Source of the DNA: a virus
Length of the DNA stretch: 27,763 bases
Virus record (IMG/VR): IMGVR_UViG_3300034061_006567
Coordinates: 1-27,763 of that record
Direction: 5' to 3' (one strand)
The position numbers and the translations under genes are program-made. Under the pieces are notes generated by a model, which was given only the letters and a program-made list of their open reading frames with translations, was not told where the DNA came from and made no database searches. Positions within the stretch are counted from its first letter, which is position 1; each line of letters starts with the position of its first letter. Positions 13,301 through 18,475 of the stretch are shown here, piece after piece.

Positions 13301-13441
13301 TAGATCACTAGAAGAACCTTTAGATTCCTGTGACAGATAATATTGTGATATAAAGTCAACAACTAATGGAAACTCTTCCCTAACATATGCTGGAAATTGA
13401 TTTTGTACAATGTTGCTAAACTTGATTCTGGTTTCTGTCAT
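1379..13441 (-). CDS. Giant (4020-residue) baseplate/tail structural protein in the gp7 slot, with a YHYH-like segment
   Basis: This frame fills the space between gp6 and gp8, where T4 carries gp7 (about 1030 residues), the wedge initiator. The first 60 residues (MTETRIKFSNIVQNQFPAYV, then EEFPLVVDFISQYY and DLIQNIDQYIKLD) resemble the start of large cyanophage virion proteins I have seen. Most of the length is beta-rich and repetitive. One unit, GxGYxxxPxVxIxxxxGxGAxA, recurs near residues 745-815, 1060-1160, 2090-2170, 3345-3465 and 3745-3810. A second unit, NYYVxxVxxxxxKLS, recurs near 870, 980, 1870 and 3030. A YHYH-type segment (GWAYDGNPIYGPYGYA) lies near residue 1255. Cys is rare. No protease or lysozyme motif was seen. 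The ATG is 4 nt after the gp6 stop and has only a weak ribosome site. Identity as gp7 rests on position and size class. Confidence 0.75.
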   Translation of the reverse strand: MTETRIKFSNIVQNQFPAYVREEFPLVVDFISQYYLSQESKGSSSDLIQNIDQYIKLDNQTNQTEYAILSGDISSTEDIIDVSFDDPSNGTYGFPNNYGLIQIGDEIITYSQKTDSSFVGCVRGFSGITSLKKQNHPDELVFSTSESTSHSIGSKVINLSSLFLKEFLIKSKYQLTPGFENRSFSSGLNQSLFIKQAKDFYRSKGTDESFRILFNSLYGQNVEVIKPKNYLFRPSDAQYRVTKDIIVESISGDPLNLTNATLRQDEYGSITEASSPITKVEKIVSGEGNAYYKLSLDANYNRDITVDGAIYGNFSIHPKTKLIGKVSAESVVLDVDSTVGFPKSGELSVEYEDLSLGIVSYVSKSITQFIGCSNITNTILDGSNIGINTYAYATVNKGTETETIKVRIGSVLENLDIVDDTYYFSKGNTSSIKSLGIMSKDAVSNNWFFNLATSYEVESFKLSDISDYTYTITTKNNNIFKVGDNLKIIGQSGVEKTSKVISIDSPNSFKIKGQGILLESKYTVKRNLSKVNSNYSELSLINTNVQNIYKIKDRTLVASPSLPSYNGQKLEVSNKSITLSGTFVGDEFTITSLVDHGFYTGDSVYYTPEKIISSGINDSDGNPNFEEIILSSLFAEGIYFIKRINNTKVKFARSRSDIYNSKFISLDTPTQVNQNTIQFYDFSGKFLRPQKLLREISQPTNDGKTYPTEPGLTGILINGTEILNYKSKDVVYYGPIENIEVLSPGAEYDIINPPTLIISDTVGTGATGYCAVMGSLKEIRIISNGFDYVEEPIIKITGGNGIGAKAKANMTLISHQSSFNSEASAQLIGIGSALSTIGFSTYHKFRNCERVIYKTSSQRGVGGLSTNSSYYVSVQSPTVIKLHETKSDAISGINTVSLTSFGIGSHIIESYDKKSVIKSINILDSGSGYENKKRTVSIAGINTSISTININDHQFKSGEVVKYTNTATPIGGLSTNTNYYVTKVSDDSFKLSQVGFGTDNVDFYYNTKQYVNFTSTGSGTHTFNYPEISVEVIGNIGVSSVSNETFAAVVQPIFRGEITSIHLSNKGSKYGSSEVLNYRRDPLVTLNSGTSAQLTPIISNGKIVEVLPNISGKNYNSPPTLNVIGDGVGAVIVPIIENGQIISVKVIEGGTGYRQESTQVSIVSAGSGAKFNTKIKTWNVNLYQKYFNNITADDGFINIGLNEEYQLQYSHLYAPRKLREIIYSLDQGGKILYGKTDLKKINDIESVSTDHSPIIGWAYDGNPIYGPYGYATNQGGVVVQMKSGYKLTPSSDRPVFPEGFFVEDYTYFEVSDESYLDENNGRFCKTPEFPNGTYAYFATINNSSADSSGPFVGYKHPVFPYLIGNNFRSKPNEFNFKPSSNQDEIDLNATNWVRNTQPYNSINNYSYLTIPNQLNQTVDVKFAEPGTVDNIEVVAGGINYQVNDSVVFDEEDTGGYGLSARVSRIEGKEVNSISVASTTLSGLEFYPSDQKGFFKVISPNPHNFKNKDLVTVSGLSTTSSLIEGSYIAGVSTNTFVLASNTGINSSSITGIVTYISISGDISKIRENDTLSVDSEIVKVLNIDLNSSRIRILRGINGTIGSSHTTTSTLYQNPRELSIDVGFNTSYNYKINKEIYFNPIESVGLGTAFGVGIGSTIVFSNPGVGITQIFIPTKTIYIPNHNLETGDKITYYSNGGAPISVSSNGISTTLTDQSVVYIAKISSDLIGISSVKVGLGSTGTIVGVSSTTSNISTFYFTGIGTGTYHSFKTNYSVIVGQISKNTVTVSTAQTHGLVNNDSVFVDVNPSISTSFAIKYNDYNRKLVANPKSFSASGINTQTSAITIPKHKFVSGQQVIYTSSTPSGGLVNNKVYYAIIVDENNIKLSDTYYHSVDLNPTVVGITSASDGTISAVNPPIEVYRNSTVTFDLSDSSLSYTNSSTKYSAFKFNFYKDSNFTELFDSTKETGDFEVKRYGIVGITNSARVVLTVNEYLPEKLYYNLVPIYEYPLSIEKEEITTDSTVFSNNQIQVKFSDYNGKQNIISTSSTSFTYNLPKYPESPSYTSSTGSLLNYETDSSNTYGPISKVKITSSGGNYYDLPSISSVTSDYGSGSILESHSNSIGKIKKSKINDIGFDFPTDFTLKPNVKLTQIAKIEPLASFQSIGITSFGRGYSSPAKLLVFDGKTNEIVSGVDLKYNLGDSQVTILKNTYGLYNTKPKILPTQNSNGVGISSISYNSTSKNVTVILAVGFSTSNSFPFAVNDKVLIENISIGVGSDSKGYNSENYDYQLFTINSVTENIGGFGQVTYSLNGLLNSSEYPGTFDAVNSSGRIIPEKYFPIFNPILQTNDFLQGEVITTPSAEGIVEQWNPKTTYLKIRSNQDFGINEIVEGSSSKSKGLITSNNNNINAFFNLNSSSKFENGWESSAGVLNDNLQRVQDSLYYQNFSYSLKSEVDYDSWKDAVGTLNHTLGFKKFSDYQLNSSLYYNKSFVEKNSNNNSLTPVLTSNLASIDITNNIIGFADLNCVYDFDLVKENSLIIGENSFSDEIIFSSKILTDYFESVGNRVLSIDDISYLFNSNPRPTKFSEVHRFFLADYRAQKYITYVRDKRFTAERQIMLLTVIHDGSNGYLSQYARNETYADLGSFDFAIDGSEGLLIFYPIKYSINDYDITTLSYNLSDSLSGVGSTSFGGVADIQTNSVSVSSGSTTILNIENTYTSAKVLVEITSNDNEYEFVELNVLHNGTEVQLLEYGQLKTHSYDELSSSGLGTFSSYLTGSKLKIDFFPNVGLGVTINTIQIALANSSYSGIGTYDMKHSRLEARTVSISSTSSPVPVVISDYPDEYDGAYFIVQASDTTNNIHQLSEVVMVDDGTETYSSEFATINTFAGIGTVGSERIGTTTQLTFTPLPDIDVNVNVFLNALRYEDDTRDVVDFINASIETNYATYEGADRDIRRSFDLYYENNPIFQKGFDASDPLIVNIESNTIEIPNHFFVTGELINYSNSGAGTSQSIEISPTNFVGIGTTDKLPSDVYVVKVNDNIIKLSASAEDALKFTPITLDLTGVGIGTYHTFTGNNQNAKLLVSIDNVIQSPIVSTAVTTTLAINAFTTDDILFFTGITSFFGGDLIKVGDEIMRVDGIGIGSTNAIKVRRPWLGTVIAGYSTGELVTKIVGNYNIVDNTLNFVEAPYGNLPYGTTTNPPDERDWLGITTSSRFQGRSFLRSGEVNTTNETYYKNYSFDDISSEFTGSNKSFELRSNRSSITGISDQNGIILINDIFQGPGVTYDYNLSENVGMTSITFTGTATSIANDVNTASIPAGGIIVSVGSTEGFGYQPLVSAGGTAVVSIAGTISSISIGNSGSGYRSGVQVVRVGVGTSSTGTPNIQFIGTASISNGHITGVAITNPGVGYSISNPPYVIFDAPLSYSNIPLIYNSSYSGIGTEATIDVVVGQGSNVIDFEIRNTGYSYGQGDVLTLPIGGTVGIPTVVGSSFNEFQISIQNTFTDKFSGWSIGELQVLDSFSHLFNGERVVFPIKYLGDTISIRSARGSNIKVQDTLLVFINDILQVPGQSYLFPGGSMITFAEAPKSGDTLKILFYKGSGDIDVIFRNILETVKIGDELTISYDPSIGQGSYLQEDTRNVTSVDSTDLVSTNPYFGPGNTTNETLVRPVVWCRQTEDMIINEQGIGKDRMRYEPIIDPVAYLIQSVGIGTTIVYVDNVRPFFNPVNENDVSLSFQKSVSFISQDTIVSASATAVVSSAGTISSLIISNGGYGYTNNPIVTIQSPVGVGSTAIVTSTIVSGIVSSFTITGVGSGYTSTNPPSVLIEPPTFKTEKSFVTSYQGDSGVIVGFGITSISGVTKLIFDTFIPDDSYLQQPSIVGTAITISGLTASQYFMVYDSNVGFATTSIVSTRTDGSTIGIGTYFVDNVYQVDSSQIIGINVTGVGFTYVNRLFARVTGVSTISFGPTYSGIIGTSHYFGNFSWGKIVLSGPIGINSYSFYGNRGVGGISTSTIVKRTVPLKYKNYIT

Positions 13442-13445
13442 TTTA

Positions 13446-15350
13446 TTATAATCTTACTAAGTTCCCGTTAGTGTAGCTTGAGGTTACAATGTAGTTTGAT
13501 GCAGATGGATCAAGACCAGATGATATGTCATCTACGATCATTTCAAACATACTGTTATTAATATCTAGTTGCAAATATAAATCCTGTAATCCAACCACAT
13601 CATTTGATTGTGGAGATACTGAAATTTCAATAATTGACTGCCCATTTTTAAATTTTGCAGAACTAATATTAATAGGATTTAAAGTAATAATTCCTTTTTT
13701 GTAATCAATTCTACCAATATTTCTTTTTATGACTGTTGGAGAAGTTGATGATGATGAAGGAACAGTGAATAAAAATATTGATCCAGTTGATCTATTAGTG
13801 TCAGGAATATCTGAAAGATATACTGTTTCCTGAATTCCACTTACTTTAAATGGAGAAGATTTAATATTGTATCCATCCATACTTTTAATATGAAATTCAT
13901 TGCCAAATCCAATCACATATTCTGCAAAAGTATTCAAAACAACTCTAAGATCTCTTCTGATTTGAACAGTAGTGATATTAGAAGTCACTGAATCATCGCT
14001 ATCGTCTATAATTTTTAAAAATTTACTATATTTAAATCTTGCACCATACTTATTTAACTCAGAAGATTCTGAGTATTTTAAAGCATTTTGTTGAATAGTA
14101 GCAGAAACAGATGCTGCACTTGAAGCAAGATTTGTATTATAATAAACTTTAGAATCTACTTCTAAGTAAAGATATTTTAGATCTAAAATTTCGGGAACAA
14201 TTCCAGCAACTGCATATTTCTTCAATTTAGTTTTAATATTTTCTTTCAATAAGTTTGGCAAAAAGTCGCCATTTCTGGGTTTAATACTAATAAACACTTT
14301 TCCATATTGGGGAGGAATCAACTCTTCTCCACCAAATACAGAAATTGATTCTGTTTCTGGATAAATTTTTGCTGGAATTAAAGTTTCATAATCATTTGCA
14401 GTCAATGCTCTATTCTGTGATGCATAAATTCTTGGTGCATATTTTTTAATTGAATCAACAGACTCAATATTTTCTCCACCAGAAGAAATTAAACCAGTAG
14501 TTAGTAGCGAAATACCAGAGGTAACAAGATACTCGACAGAATTTCTTGTGTATACTAATCTTCCTGAGAATGAAAATTGACTGATTCCATTCGCAGAATC
14601 ACCATTAGTTGTAATATAAGAGACTTCAATATTATCACCTTCCTGTAAAGCCTTTCCAAAAATTCCATCACCAAATATTAATTCATATCTTTCATCTTCA
14701 ATTTCTTGTAAAAAGTATACTTCAGAATTTTTATCTACATTGAAAAGACTATCTTGAAGATTGTATTTTGATGCCGATACAAATACTGAAATTAATTGAG
14801 TGTCAATTCCACTATTAGGAAGAATATATTTTTGATTGGGATTTCTTGTACTATAAGAAAAATTGCTACTTAATAAAATTCCTTCATATATTTCTATATC
14901 AGTAAATGTTGCAATATTATTAACTACTGGAACTGTAATGTCTTCTAATATTGAAAATATAAACGATTGACTACCAAAACTTCCCGAAGTTCCTGCAACA
15001 GGTCCCTTTTTAAGTGTTAATGCCGATGGTGCTGGAGTAATATTTGTAGTATCAATAAAAAAACTTACCGTTGCTCTTGCGGCTTTCTTTGACCTAGGAA
15101 CATATCCAATATTTCTTGCAAGAGAAACCACGTTCTCTCTAAGAGTTGCACTATCAATAAACACCTCATTTGCCACCATATTGGCATTATATGAAGTGAT
15201 GTATGTATTATATGCTAAGACATCGAGAATTGTTGAAAGGTTAGACCCTTCAAAATCATAATCCGTAAAATTAGAATTTGACTTTAAGTAATCTCTTAAA
15301 GTGGTTTTAATCTGGTCAAAGTCCAGATTTGTAAAATTTACTAACGGCAT
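13446..15350 (-). CDS. 6: Baseplate wedge protein gp6 (baseplate J family)
   Basis: A 634-residue protein, close to the 660 of T4 gp6. It begins MPLVNFTNLDFDQIKTTLRD and continues with the conserved early segment LAYNTYITSYNANMVANEVF (residues about 47-66) and then LRENVVSLARNIGYVPRSKKAARA. These are hallmarks of the gp6/baseplate J family. In T4, gp6 dimers form the inner ring that joins the six wedges around the hub and carry the contraction signal. The ATG follows the gp25 stop directly (stop 15351-15353, start 15350), with AGG 4-6 nt upstream, so translation is probably coupled to gp25. The next gene starts 4 nt after the stop. A middle segment, NRALTANDYETLIPAKIYPE, is also typical of the family. 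Confidence 0.93.
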   Translation of the reverse strand: MPLVNFTNLDFDQIKTTLRDYLKSNSNFTDYDFEGSNLSTILDVLAYNTYITSYNANMVANEVFIDSATLRENVVSLARNIGYVPRSKKAARATVSFFIDTTNITPAPSALTLKKGPVAGTSGSFGSQSFIFSILEDITVPVVNNIATFTDIEIYEGILLSSNFSYSTRNPNQKYILPNSGIDTQLISVFVSASKYNLQDSLFNVDKNSEVYFLQEIEDERYELIFGDGIFGKALQEGDNIEVSYITTNGDSANGISQFSFSGRLVYTRNSVEYLVTSGISLLTTGLISSGGENIESVDSIKKYAPRIYASQNRALTANDYETLIPAKIYPETESISVFGGEELIPPQYGKVFISIKPRNGDFLPNLLKENIKTKLKKYAVAGIVPEILDLKYLYLEVDSKVYYNTNLASSAASVSATIQQNALKYSESSELNKYGARFKYSKFLKIIDDSDDSVTSNITTVQIRRDLRVVLNTFAEYVIGFGNEFHIKSMDGYNIKSSPFKVSGIQETVYLSDIPDTNRSTGSIFLFTVPSSSSTSPTVIKRNIGRIDYKKGIITLNPINISSAKFKNGQSIIEISVSPQSNDVVGLQDLYLQLDINNSMFEMIVDDISSGLDPSASNYIVTSSYTNGNLVRL

Positions 15351-15752
15351 TTACCTAGTAGGTTGCAGAACGAATTGTAATTGTTGAGCAGGAACATCTG
15401 CACCAATAATTCTATAATTGATTATGACATCAAATGCACCGTTATCATAATCAGGAATGGTCTGAACTTCAATCAATTGAACTCTTGGCTCATAATTATT
15501 AATTGAATTTTCAATTTCATCCCTGATAATAGATGCTGATATTTCATCAACATTTTCAAAGAGGGATCTACTTACTCTAGAACCAAAATTTTCATTGAAG
15601 AATTTTTCTCCAGGTAGAGTAAAGACAATATTGCGTATTGAACGAGAAATTGCAGTCTCATTTTTGAGCGCAATAAGGTCATTATTCAGGGGATTTGCCT
15701 GAAATGACATGCTTAGGTCTTTAAACCCTTGACTTATGCGCTCTAAAGGCAT
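15351..15752 (-). CDS. 25: Baseplate wedge protein gp25 (GPW/gp25 family)
   Basis: 133 residues, matching T4 gp25 (132). The segment LKNETAISRSIRNIVFTLPG followed by EKFFNENFGSRVSRSLFENV (residues about 29-67) is the diagnostic core of the GPW/gp25 family: an Asn/Glu-rich strand, the PGE turn and the FG..V...LFE motif. In contractile tails this protein sits in the inner baseplate, clamps the gp6 ring and nucleates the sheath. It is structural and not an active lysozyme despite the older label. The C-terminal half (IRDEIENSINNYEPRVQL) is also typical. It starts the operon gp25, gp6, giant protein, gp8. A late-promoter-like box lies about 20 nt upstream. No strong Shine-Dalgarno site is visible. 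Confidence 0.94.
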   Translation of the reverse strand: MPLERISQGFKDLSMSFQANPLNNDLIALKNETAISRSIRNIVFTLPGEKFFNENFGSRVSRSLFENVDEISASIIRDEIENSINNYEPRVQLIEVQTIPDYDNGAFDVIINYRIIGADVPAQQLQFVLQPTR

Positions 15753-15770
15753 TTATTAGTACAAATCTAA

Positions 15771-15782
15771 CTTATTTATTAA
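15771..15782 (-). promoter_or_regulatory. Probable late promoter for gp25-gp6
   Basis: The minus strand reads TTAATAAATAAG. This contains AATAAATA, one mismatch from the T4-type box TATAAATA. It lies 18-30 nt before the gp25 ATG and overlaps the stop codon of the preceding small gene. The match is less perfect than the gp8 box. Confidence 0.45.
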
Positions 15783-16033
15783 GGATTTTTGGATTCGTAG
15801 AGAGGTTCAGTTCCATATTCCCAATCATCATAATCTTCATCATTGCGAATCTTTGAATGAAGTTCATTTTGAACTGAAAAGTCGTGTTTTTTAGGTGTAA
15901 TATCATCGTTTGCAATTTCACGAAGCATTTTTTGCTTCTGAAGTTTTTGTTCCCAACCATAATCATTGCTTAAATGTGATGTTCCCCACATTTCGTGCAT
16001 GTAATTTGAGTCTCTGTCGGTTTGTTTAGTCAT
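15779..16033 (-). CDS. Small acidic protein of unknown function (84 aa)
   Basis: Starts at ATG 16033 behind a good ribosome site (AGGAG, 6 nt spacing). The product is hydrophilic, with no membrane segment or signal peptide. The N-terminus (TDRDSNYMHEMWGTSHLSND) is rich in aromatic and polar residues, and the C-terminus (RNDEDYDDWEYGTEPLYE) is strongly acidic. I do not recognise a domain. A similar short protein seems to precede gp25 in related cyanophages, but that is from memory. Its position suggests late expression with the baseplate genes. A 60-codon alternative frame overlaps it (15772-15966) but has no ribosome site, so I leave it out. Confidence 0.75.
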   Translation of the reverse strand: MTKQTDRDSNYMHEMWGTSHLSNDYGWEQKLQKQKMLREIANDDITPKKHDFSVQNELHSKIRNDEDYDDWEYGTEPLYESKNP

Positions 16034-16042
16034 TTTTTGCTC

Positions 16043-16059
16043 CTGATTTATTAAATCAG
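16043..16059. repeat. Palindrome (hairpin) next to a ribosome site
   Basis: CTGATTT and AAATCAG form a perfect 7-bp stem with a 3-nt loop. In the minus-strand transcript the 3' arm runs into the AGGAG ribosome site of the 84-residue gene, so folding could partly mask it. It is not followed by a U-run in either direction, so a terminator is unlikely. Confidence 0.4.
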
Positions 16060-16065
16060 AACTTT

Positions 16066-16689
16066 TTACGGGGTTGCTATCCCGAAATCAATATAAAAAC
16101 CTTGTCTTAAGTAATCCTGATCCTCTATAAAGGTTAAACTATCAAATTTTTCAGTATCTTGCCCTTTCCAAACGGGAATTGCAACAGAATTTCCATAACG
16201 AAAATCGGGATTTCTTCTAAAATGAACCTCTATTAGTTTATTACCAATAAATTCACAATTAATCCATTCATAATCACCTTTCAATGATTGCAAAATCTGC
16301 GGGAATTCAATTTTCAAATCTATTTTAGACCATTTTTTCCATTTATATAAAGGATCACTAAAATCCCTCTCACCCAAAACTACTAAATCTGCTTGTTTAT
16401 GATGGTAATCAACACTGATATGATCTCCTTTAAAAATCTCACACCAAAACTCTGCTGGATGTAAATGATCTGTATCTGTACATTTTTCTATCCACTCTAT
16501 ACGAGAAAATCTTCCCATTCCAAGTAAATTAATACACGGGCGAACGATATAATGTCCTGAATGAGGAACAGAGCACCCTACAGGACCACACAGGTGCCCC
16601 AGACGGTGATTTAGAATTAACTTGTTATAAACCCAAAGATCTTCTAAATGAATTGAGTTCCATTCATCTGTTGGGTCTGAGTAGTACAT
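16066..16689 (-). CDS. Conserved-looking hypothetical protein (207 aa)
   Basis: Opens at ATG 16689 with AGGAA about 8 nt upstream. The protein is rich in Trp, His and Tyr. Its clearest motif is HSGHYIVRPCINLLGMGRFS (residues about 44-63). Later segments are DTDHLHPAEFWCEIFKGDHI and a charged C-terminal third (IGNKLIEVHFRRNPDFRYGN). There is no signal peptide or membrane helix. The RPxxNxxGMGR pattern is loosely reminiscent of nucleotide-binding loops of the ATP-grasp type, but the remaining motifs of that fold are not evident, so I give no function. Its first 46 nt overlap the end of the preceding gene in another frame. Confidence 0.75.
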   Translation of the reverse strand: MYYSDPTDEWNSIHLEDLWVYNKLILNHRLGHLCGPVGCSVPHSGHYIVRPCINLLGMGRFSRIEWIEKCTDTDHLHPAEFWCEIFKGDHISVDYHHKQADLVVLGERDFSDPLYKWKKWSKIDLKIEFPQILQSLKGDYEWINCEFIGNKLIEVHFRRNPDFRYGNSVAIPVWKGQDTEKFDSLTFIEDQDYLRQGFYIDFGIATP

Positions 16690-16895
16690 GTATGAATTCC
16701 TGATACATGATTTCTGTGAAGAGTATAATTCTTTTGAATACGAATATCAGAGTTTTTAAAGGTCCAACACTCTCCATTACTATCTAGAAACACAACCCAT
16801 TCAAGGTCGTGCTCTTGTGAACGATCAATACAAAAAAAAGCCCAACCATTACCTTTAGGAGTAACGACTGGGATTTGTGGATTCAATTGAATCAT
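16644..16895 (-). CDS. Small protein of unknown function (83 aa), start corrected to 16895
   Basis: The frame is open from 17027, but the better start is ATG 16895. It has a strong site (AAGGA with 8 nt spacing), and the upstream part overlaps a different, better supported gene. From this start the protein reads MIQLNPQIPVVTPKGNGWAF, then EHDLEWVVFLDSNGECWTF and NSDIRIQKNYTLHR. This pattern fits a small protein I associate with cyanophage genomes. It is probably a compact beta-rich fold, with no membrane segment. The Thr/Gln-rich tail (HTCTTQTQQMNGTQ) is encoded where the gene overlaps the start of the 207-residue gene by 46 nt and may be a late extension. Function unknown. Confidence 0.78.
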   Translation of the reverse strand: MIQLNPQIPVVTPKGNGWAFFCIDRSQEHDLEWVVFLDSNGECWTFKNSDIRIQKNYTLHRNHVSGIHTCTTQTQQMNGTQFI

Positions 16896-16896
16896 A

Positions 16897-17037
16897 TTAT
16901 TTTCCTTGACCTCTATACTTTTTCTTGCGTCCATTACGTGATGTTGCAGAAAGTAGTGTACGAGGAGAGCGTCCTTGACGAGTTTTCTTCGGTGCTCCTG
17001 CTTCGAACAGGGTCTTATTACTTCCACCTTTAGCCAT
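16897..17037 (-). CDS. Small, highly basic protein (46 aa)
   Basis: ATG 17037 is preceded by GGAGG at 6 nt, among the best ribosome sites in the window. The product starts MAKGGSNKTLFEAGAPKKTR and ends RNGRKKKYRGQGK, with about a dozen Lys/Arg in 46 residues and almost no acidic residues. Such composition suggests nucleic-acid binding, but that is inference. The gene overlaps the end of the upstream gene by 8 nt and ends 1 nt before the ATG of the next one (TAATATG), so it is coupled on both sides. The tight packing and Shine-Dalgarno sites argue strongly that it is real. Confidence 0.82.
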   Translation of the reverse strand: MAKGGSNKTLFEAGAPKKTRQGRSPRTLLSATSRNGRKKKYRGQGK

Positions 17038-17188
17038 AAATTTCCTCCATTTCAATTAAATTAGGATCAATATCTTCTCCCGAGAAAAAACGCTCTGAGA
17101 AGTCTTGAAGAATCTCACTACAGTCTTCTATAGTGAGATTTGAATAAATTTTACGCCCTTTATATAAAAGATTGTAAGTTTTTTCCAT
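17030..17188 (-). CDS. Small acidic protein (52 aa)
   Basis: ATG 17188 shares its A with the TAA of the glycosyltransferase gene (TAATG), so translation is probably coupled. The product starts MEKTYNLLYKGRKIYSNLTI and continues EDCSEILQDFSERFFSGEDI. It looks like a small alpha/beta protein with an acidic amphipathic helix. The end of the gene carries the ribosome site of the basic 46-residue protein and overlaps it by 8 nt. I associate this short protein with cyanophages but know no function. The acidic/basic pairing of the two neighbours could mean an interaction; this is speculation. Confidence 0.8.
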   Translation of the reverse strand: MEKTYNLLYKGRKIYSNLTIEDCSEILQDFSERFFSGEDIDPNLIEMEEIYG

Positions 17189-17955
17189 TAGATTACGCGA
17201 GTTTTTTCATGCCCAACACGAATACGAGGATCGCACCATGTTACCATACCTGCTGCTTTTGCATCTAGACAGAATGAAACATCCTCACCACACATATCCT
17301 GAACTTTACCAGAATCAAAGATTTGCATCTTAGGAGCAAACCAAGGATATTCAAGACGCTCAAAGACACCGTGCTTAATCAGTACCCAACCAAATCCAGT
17401 GTAATCAACAGTGAAAGGCTTTCTACGCTTTGAGATTGACTCAACAGTTTCATGATTCATCACTCCACCATTCTTACGGAAATCATCTTCTTCTAACCAG
17501 TGTGCGACAGAAGTTGTGTGACCATCCTCAGTTGCATACCAACCAGCGACAATTTCACGCTCTTCTCCTTCTGCAGGGAGAGCCATATCACAGAGTTGCC
17601 AGAACTTGTTAGAATCAAAAACAATATCACTATCAATCCAGAGTTGATAATCATATTGTAGTTTTCCATCCCAAGGAATTTGCTTGGGACCACGAAGAAC
17701 ATTTGCACCCAATACTTTACAACGAGCAAAGTTTACCATCGATGAGTAATCTTGCGAAATCTGAATACTCATTCCATTTTGAACTAAGTCAAAACAAAGT
17801 TGTACAAATGCCTTGAGAAAAATAAAAGAACATCCACGACCAGGAAGACAGAATACAATACTCTTCCCTTTCATTCGTGCTTTAATTGCATCATAGTCCC
17901 AACTAGATTCTTGAGACTCAGGTGCAGTTGCTTTAACAGTAAATCCTTTTGCCAT
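17188..17955 (-). CDS. Putative glycosyltransferase, GT-A fold
   Basis: A 255-residue protein starting at ATG 17955. A nucleotide-sugar-binding beta strand begins near residue 31 (KSIVFCLPGRGCS). The metal-binding DxD motif is WIDSDIVFD (DSD at 108-110), with the usual hydrophobic strand before it. Further features are the acceptor-side GWYATEDG (138-145), the GFGWVLIKHGVF strand (187-198), the GEDVSFC helix (ED near 224-225, a catalytic-base position in many GT-A enzymes) and a C-terminal His (RVGHEK, H249). Such enzymes transfer a sugar from a nucleotide donor; in phages the acceptor may be DNA bases, virion proteins or host surface glycans, and the sequence does not say which. A sigma-70-like promoter lies just upstream. 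Confidence 0.82.
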   Translation of the reverse strand: MAKGFTVKATAPESQESSWDYDAIKARMKGKSIVFCLPGRGCSFIFLKAFVQLCFDLVQNGMSIQISQDYSSMVNFARCKVLGANVLRGPKQIPWDGKLQYDYQLWIDSDIVFDSNKFWQLCDMALPAEGEEREIVAGWYATEDGHTTSVAHWLEEDDFRKNGGVMNHETVESISKRRKPFTVDYTGFGWVLIKHGVFERLEYPWFAPKMQIFDSGKVQDMCGEDVSFCLDAKAAGMVTWCDPRIRVGHEKTRVI

Positions 17956-17979
17956 AAGTTAAGTTAACCTTCAATGTCA

Positions 17980-18009
17980 ATTTTATCACCCCTATATATG
18001 CCTTGTCAA
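17980..18009 (-). promoter_or_regulatory. Sigma-70-like promoter before the glycosyltransferase
   Basis: The minus strand has TTGACA (18004-18009), an 18-bp spacer and TAAAAT (17980-17985). The -35 box overlaps the stop of the upstream 66-residue gene. The start would fall near 17973, giving a leader of about 18 nt. Confidence 0.55.
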
Positions 18010-18206
18010 TGTGATGAGTTTCTTGCAACTTCTCTGTTTAAATGCAACTCCTCATAAGATAAATCATCAGAAGAATAATCAGTTTTCATTAATCCAACAA
18101 GATTATTTAAAGTACTCCATGTTGCATGAAAGTCTTCTTCCCTAATCGAATGAAGTATACAGCGATCCTTCACGTAGATGTGATATATTTTCTCTGAGGT
18201 TGTCAT
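18006..18206 (-). CDS. Small hypothetical protein (66 aa)
   Basis: ATG 18206 gives MTTSEKIYHIYVKDRCILHS, then REEDFHATWSTLNNLVGLMK, then DYSSDDLSYEELHLNREV. The order (short strands, a Trp-containing amphipathic helix, an acidic SYEEL segment) looks like a compact soluble protein, and I have seen similar short proteins in cyanophage genomes. No Shine-Dalgarno site is visible. The end of the gene holds the -35 box for the glycosyltransferase. Function unknown. Confidence 0.72.
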   Translation of the reverse strand: MTTSEKIYHIYVKDRCILHSIREEDFHATWSTLNNLVGLMKTDYSSDDLSYEELHLNREVARNSSH

Positions 18207-18235
18207 ATATTTCTGGGAAATTTTTTCAGGGGATT

Positions 18236-18394
18236 TTAATTTGTTACCGTCTTATATATCATGACCATAAGAAATCCCAGTGCTACAAAAAAAGGGCGTG
18301 GATAACGAATCATCCATCCCGCTAATACTACTTTCCAGAAATTCCAATATGGGCGCCTTCGAGTATATCGGAGGGGGTTCACAGGACTAATCAT
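18236..18394 (-). CDS. Small membrane protein (52 aa)
   Basis: The frame from ATG 18394 encodes a basic N-terminus (MISPVNPLRYTRRRPYWNFW) followed by two hydrophobic stretches: KVVLAGWMI (residues 21-29) and PFFVALGFLMVMIY (33-46), separated by RYPR. It is either one interrupted helix or a short hairpin in the membrane, with the Arg-rich end probably cytoplasmic. It follows a 25-residue gene with a gap of 3 nt, so it may depend on that gene's ribosome site. Function unknown; composition and packing support a real gene. Confidence 0.65.
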   Translation of the reverse strand: MISPVNPLRYTRRRPYWNFWKVVLAGWMIRYPRPFFVALGFLMVMIYKTVTN

Positions 18395-18397
18395 GTT

Positions 18398-18475
18398 TTA
18401 TTTCTTACCACCCTTCTTTAGGGTTCTTTTATCGGGGCGAGACTTACCACCCTTATGAATCCATTTTACACCCAT
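18398..18475 (-). CDS. Very small basic peptide (25 aa) with an excellent ribosome site
   Basis: ATG 18475 is preceded by GGAGGT at 6 nt spacing. The peptide starts MGVKWIHKGGKSRPDK and ends KKGGKK, with about nine Lys/Arg and one acidic residue. It is the first gene after the consensus promoter at 18628-18656. The ribosome site is much stronger than those of the larger neighbours, which argues that the peptide is made in quantity or that it drives translation of the membrane-protein gene 3 nt downstream. Function unknown; nucleic-acid or ribosome binding would fit the charge. Confidence 0.65.
   Translation of the reverse strand: MGVKWIHKGGKSRPDKRTLKKGGKK

Noticed and set aside
16896-17027. 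Longer N-terminus for the 83-residue gene (start at 17027)
   Set aside because: This stretch is another reading frame of the basic 46-residue gene, which has a strong GGAGG site, and ATG 16895 has its own good ribosome site.
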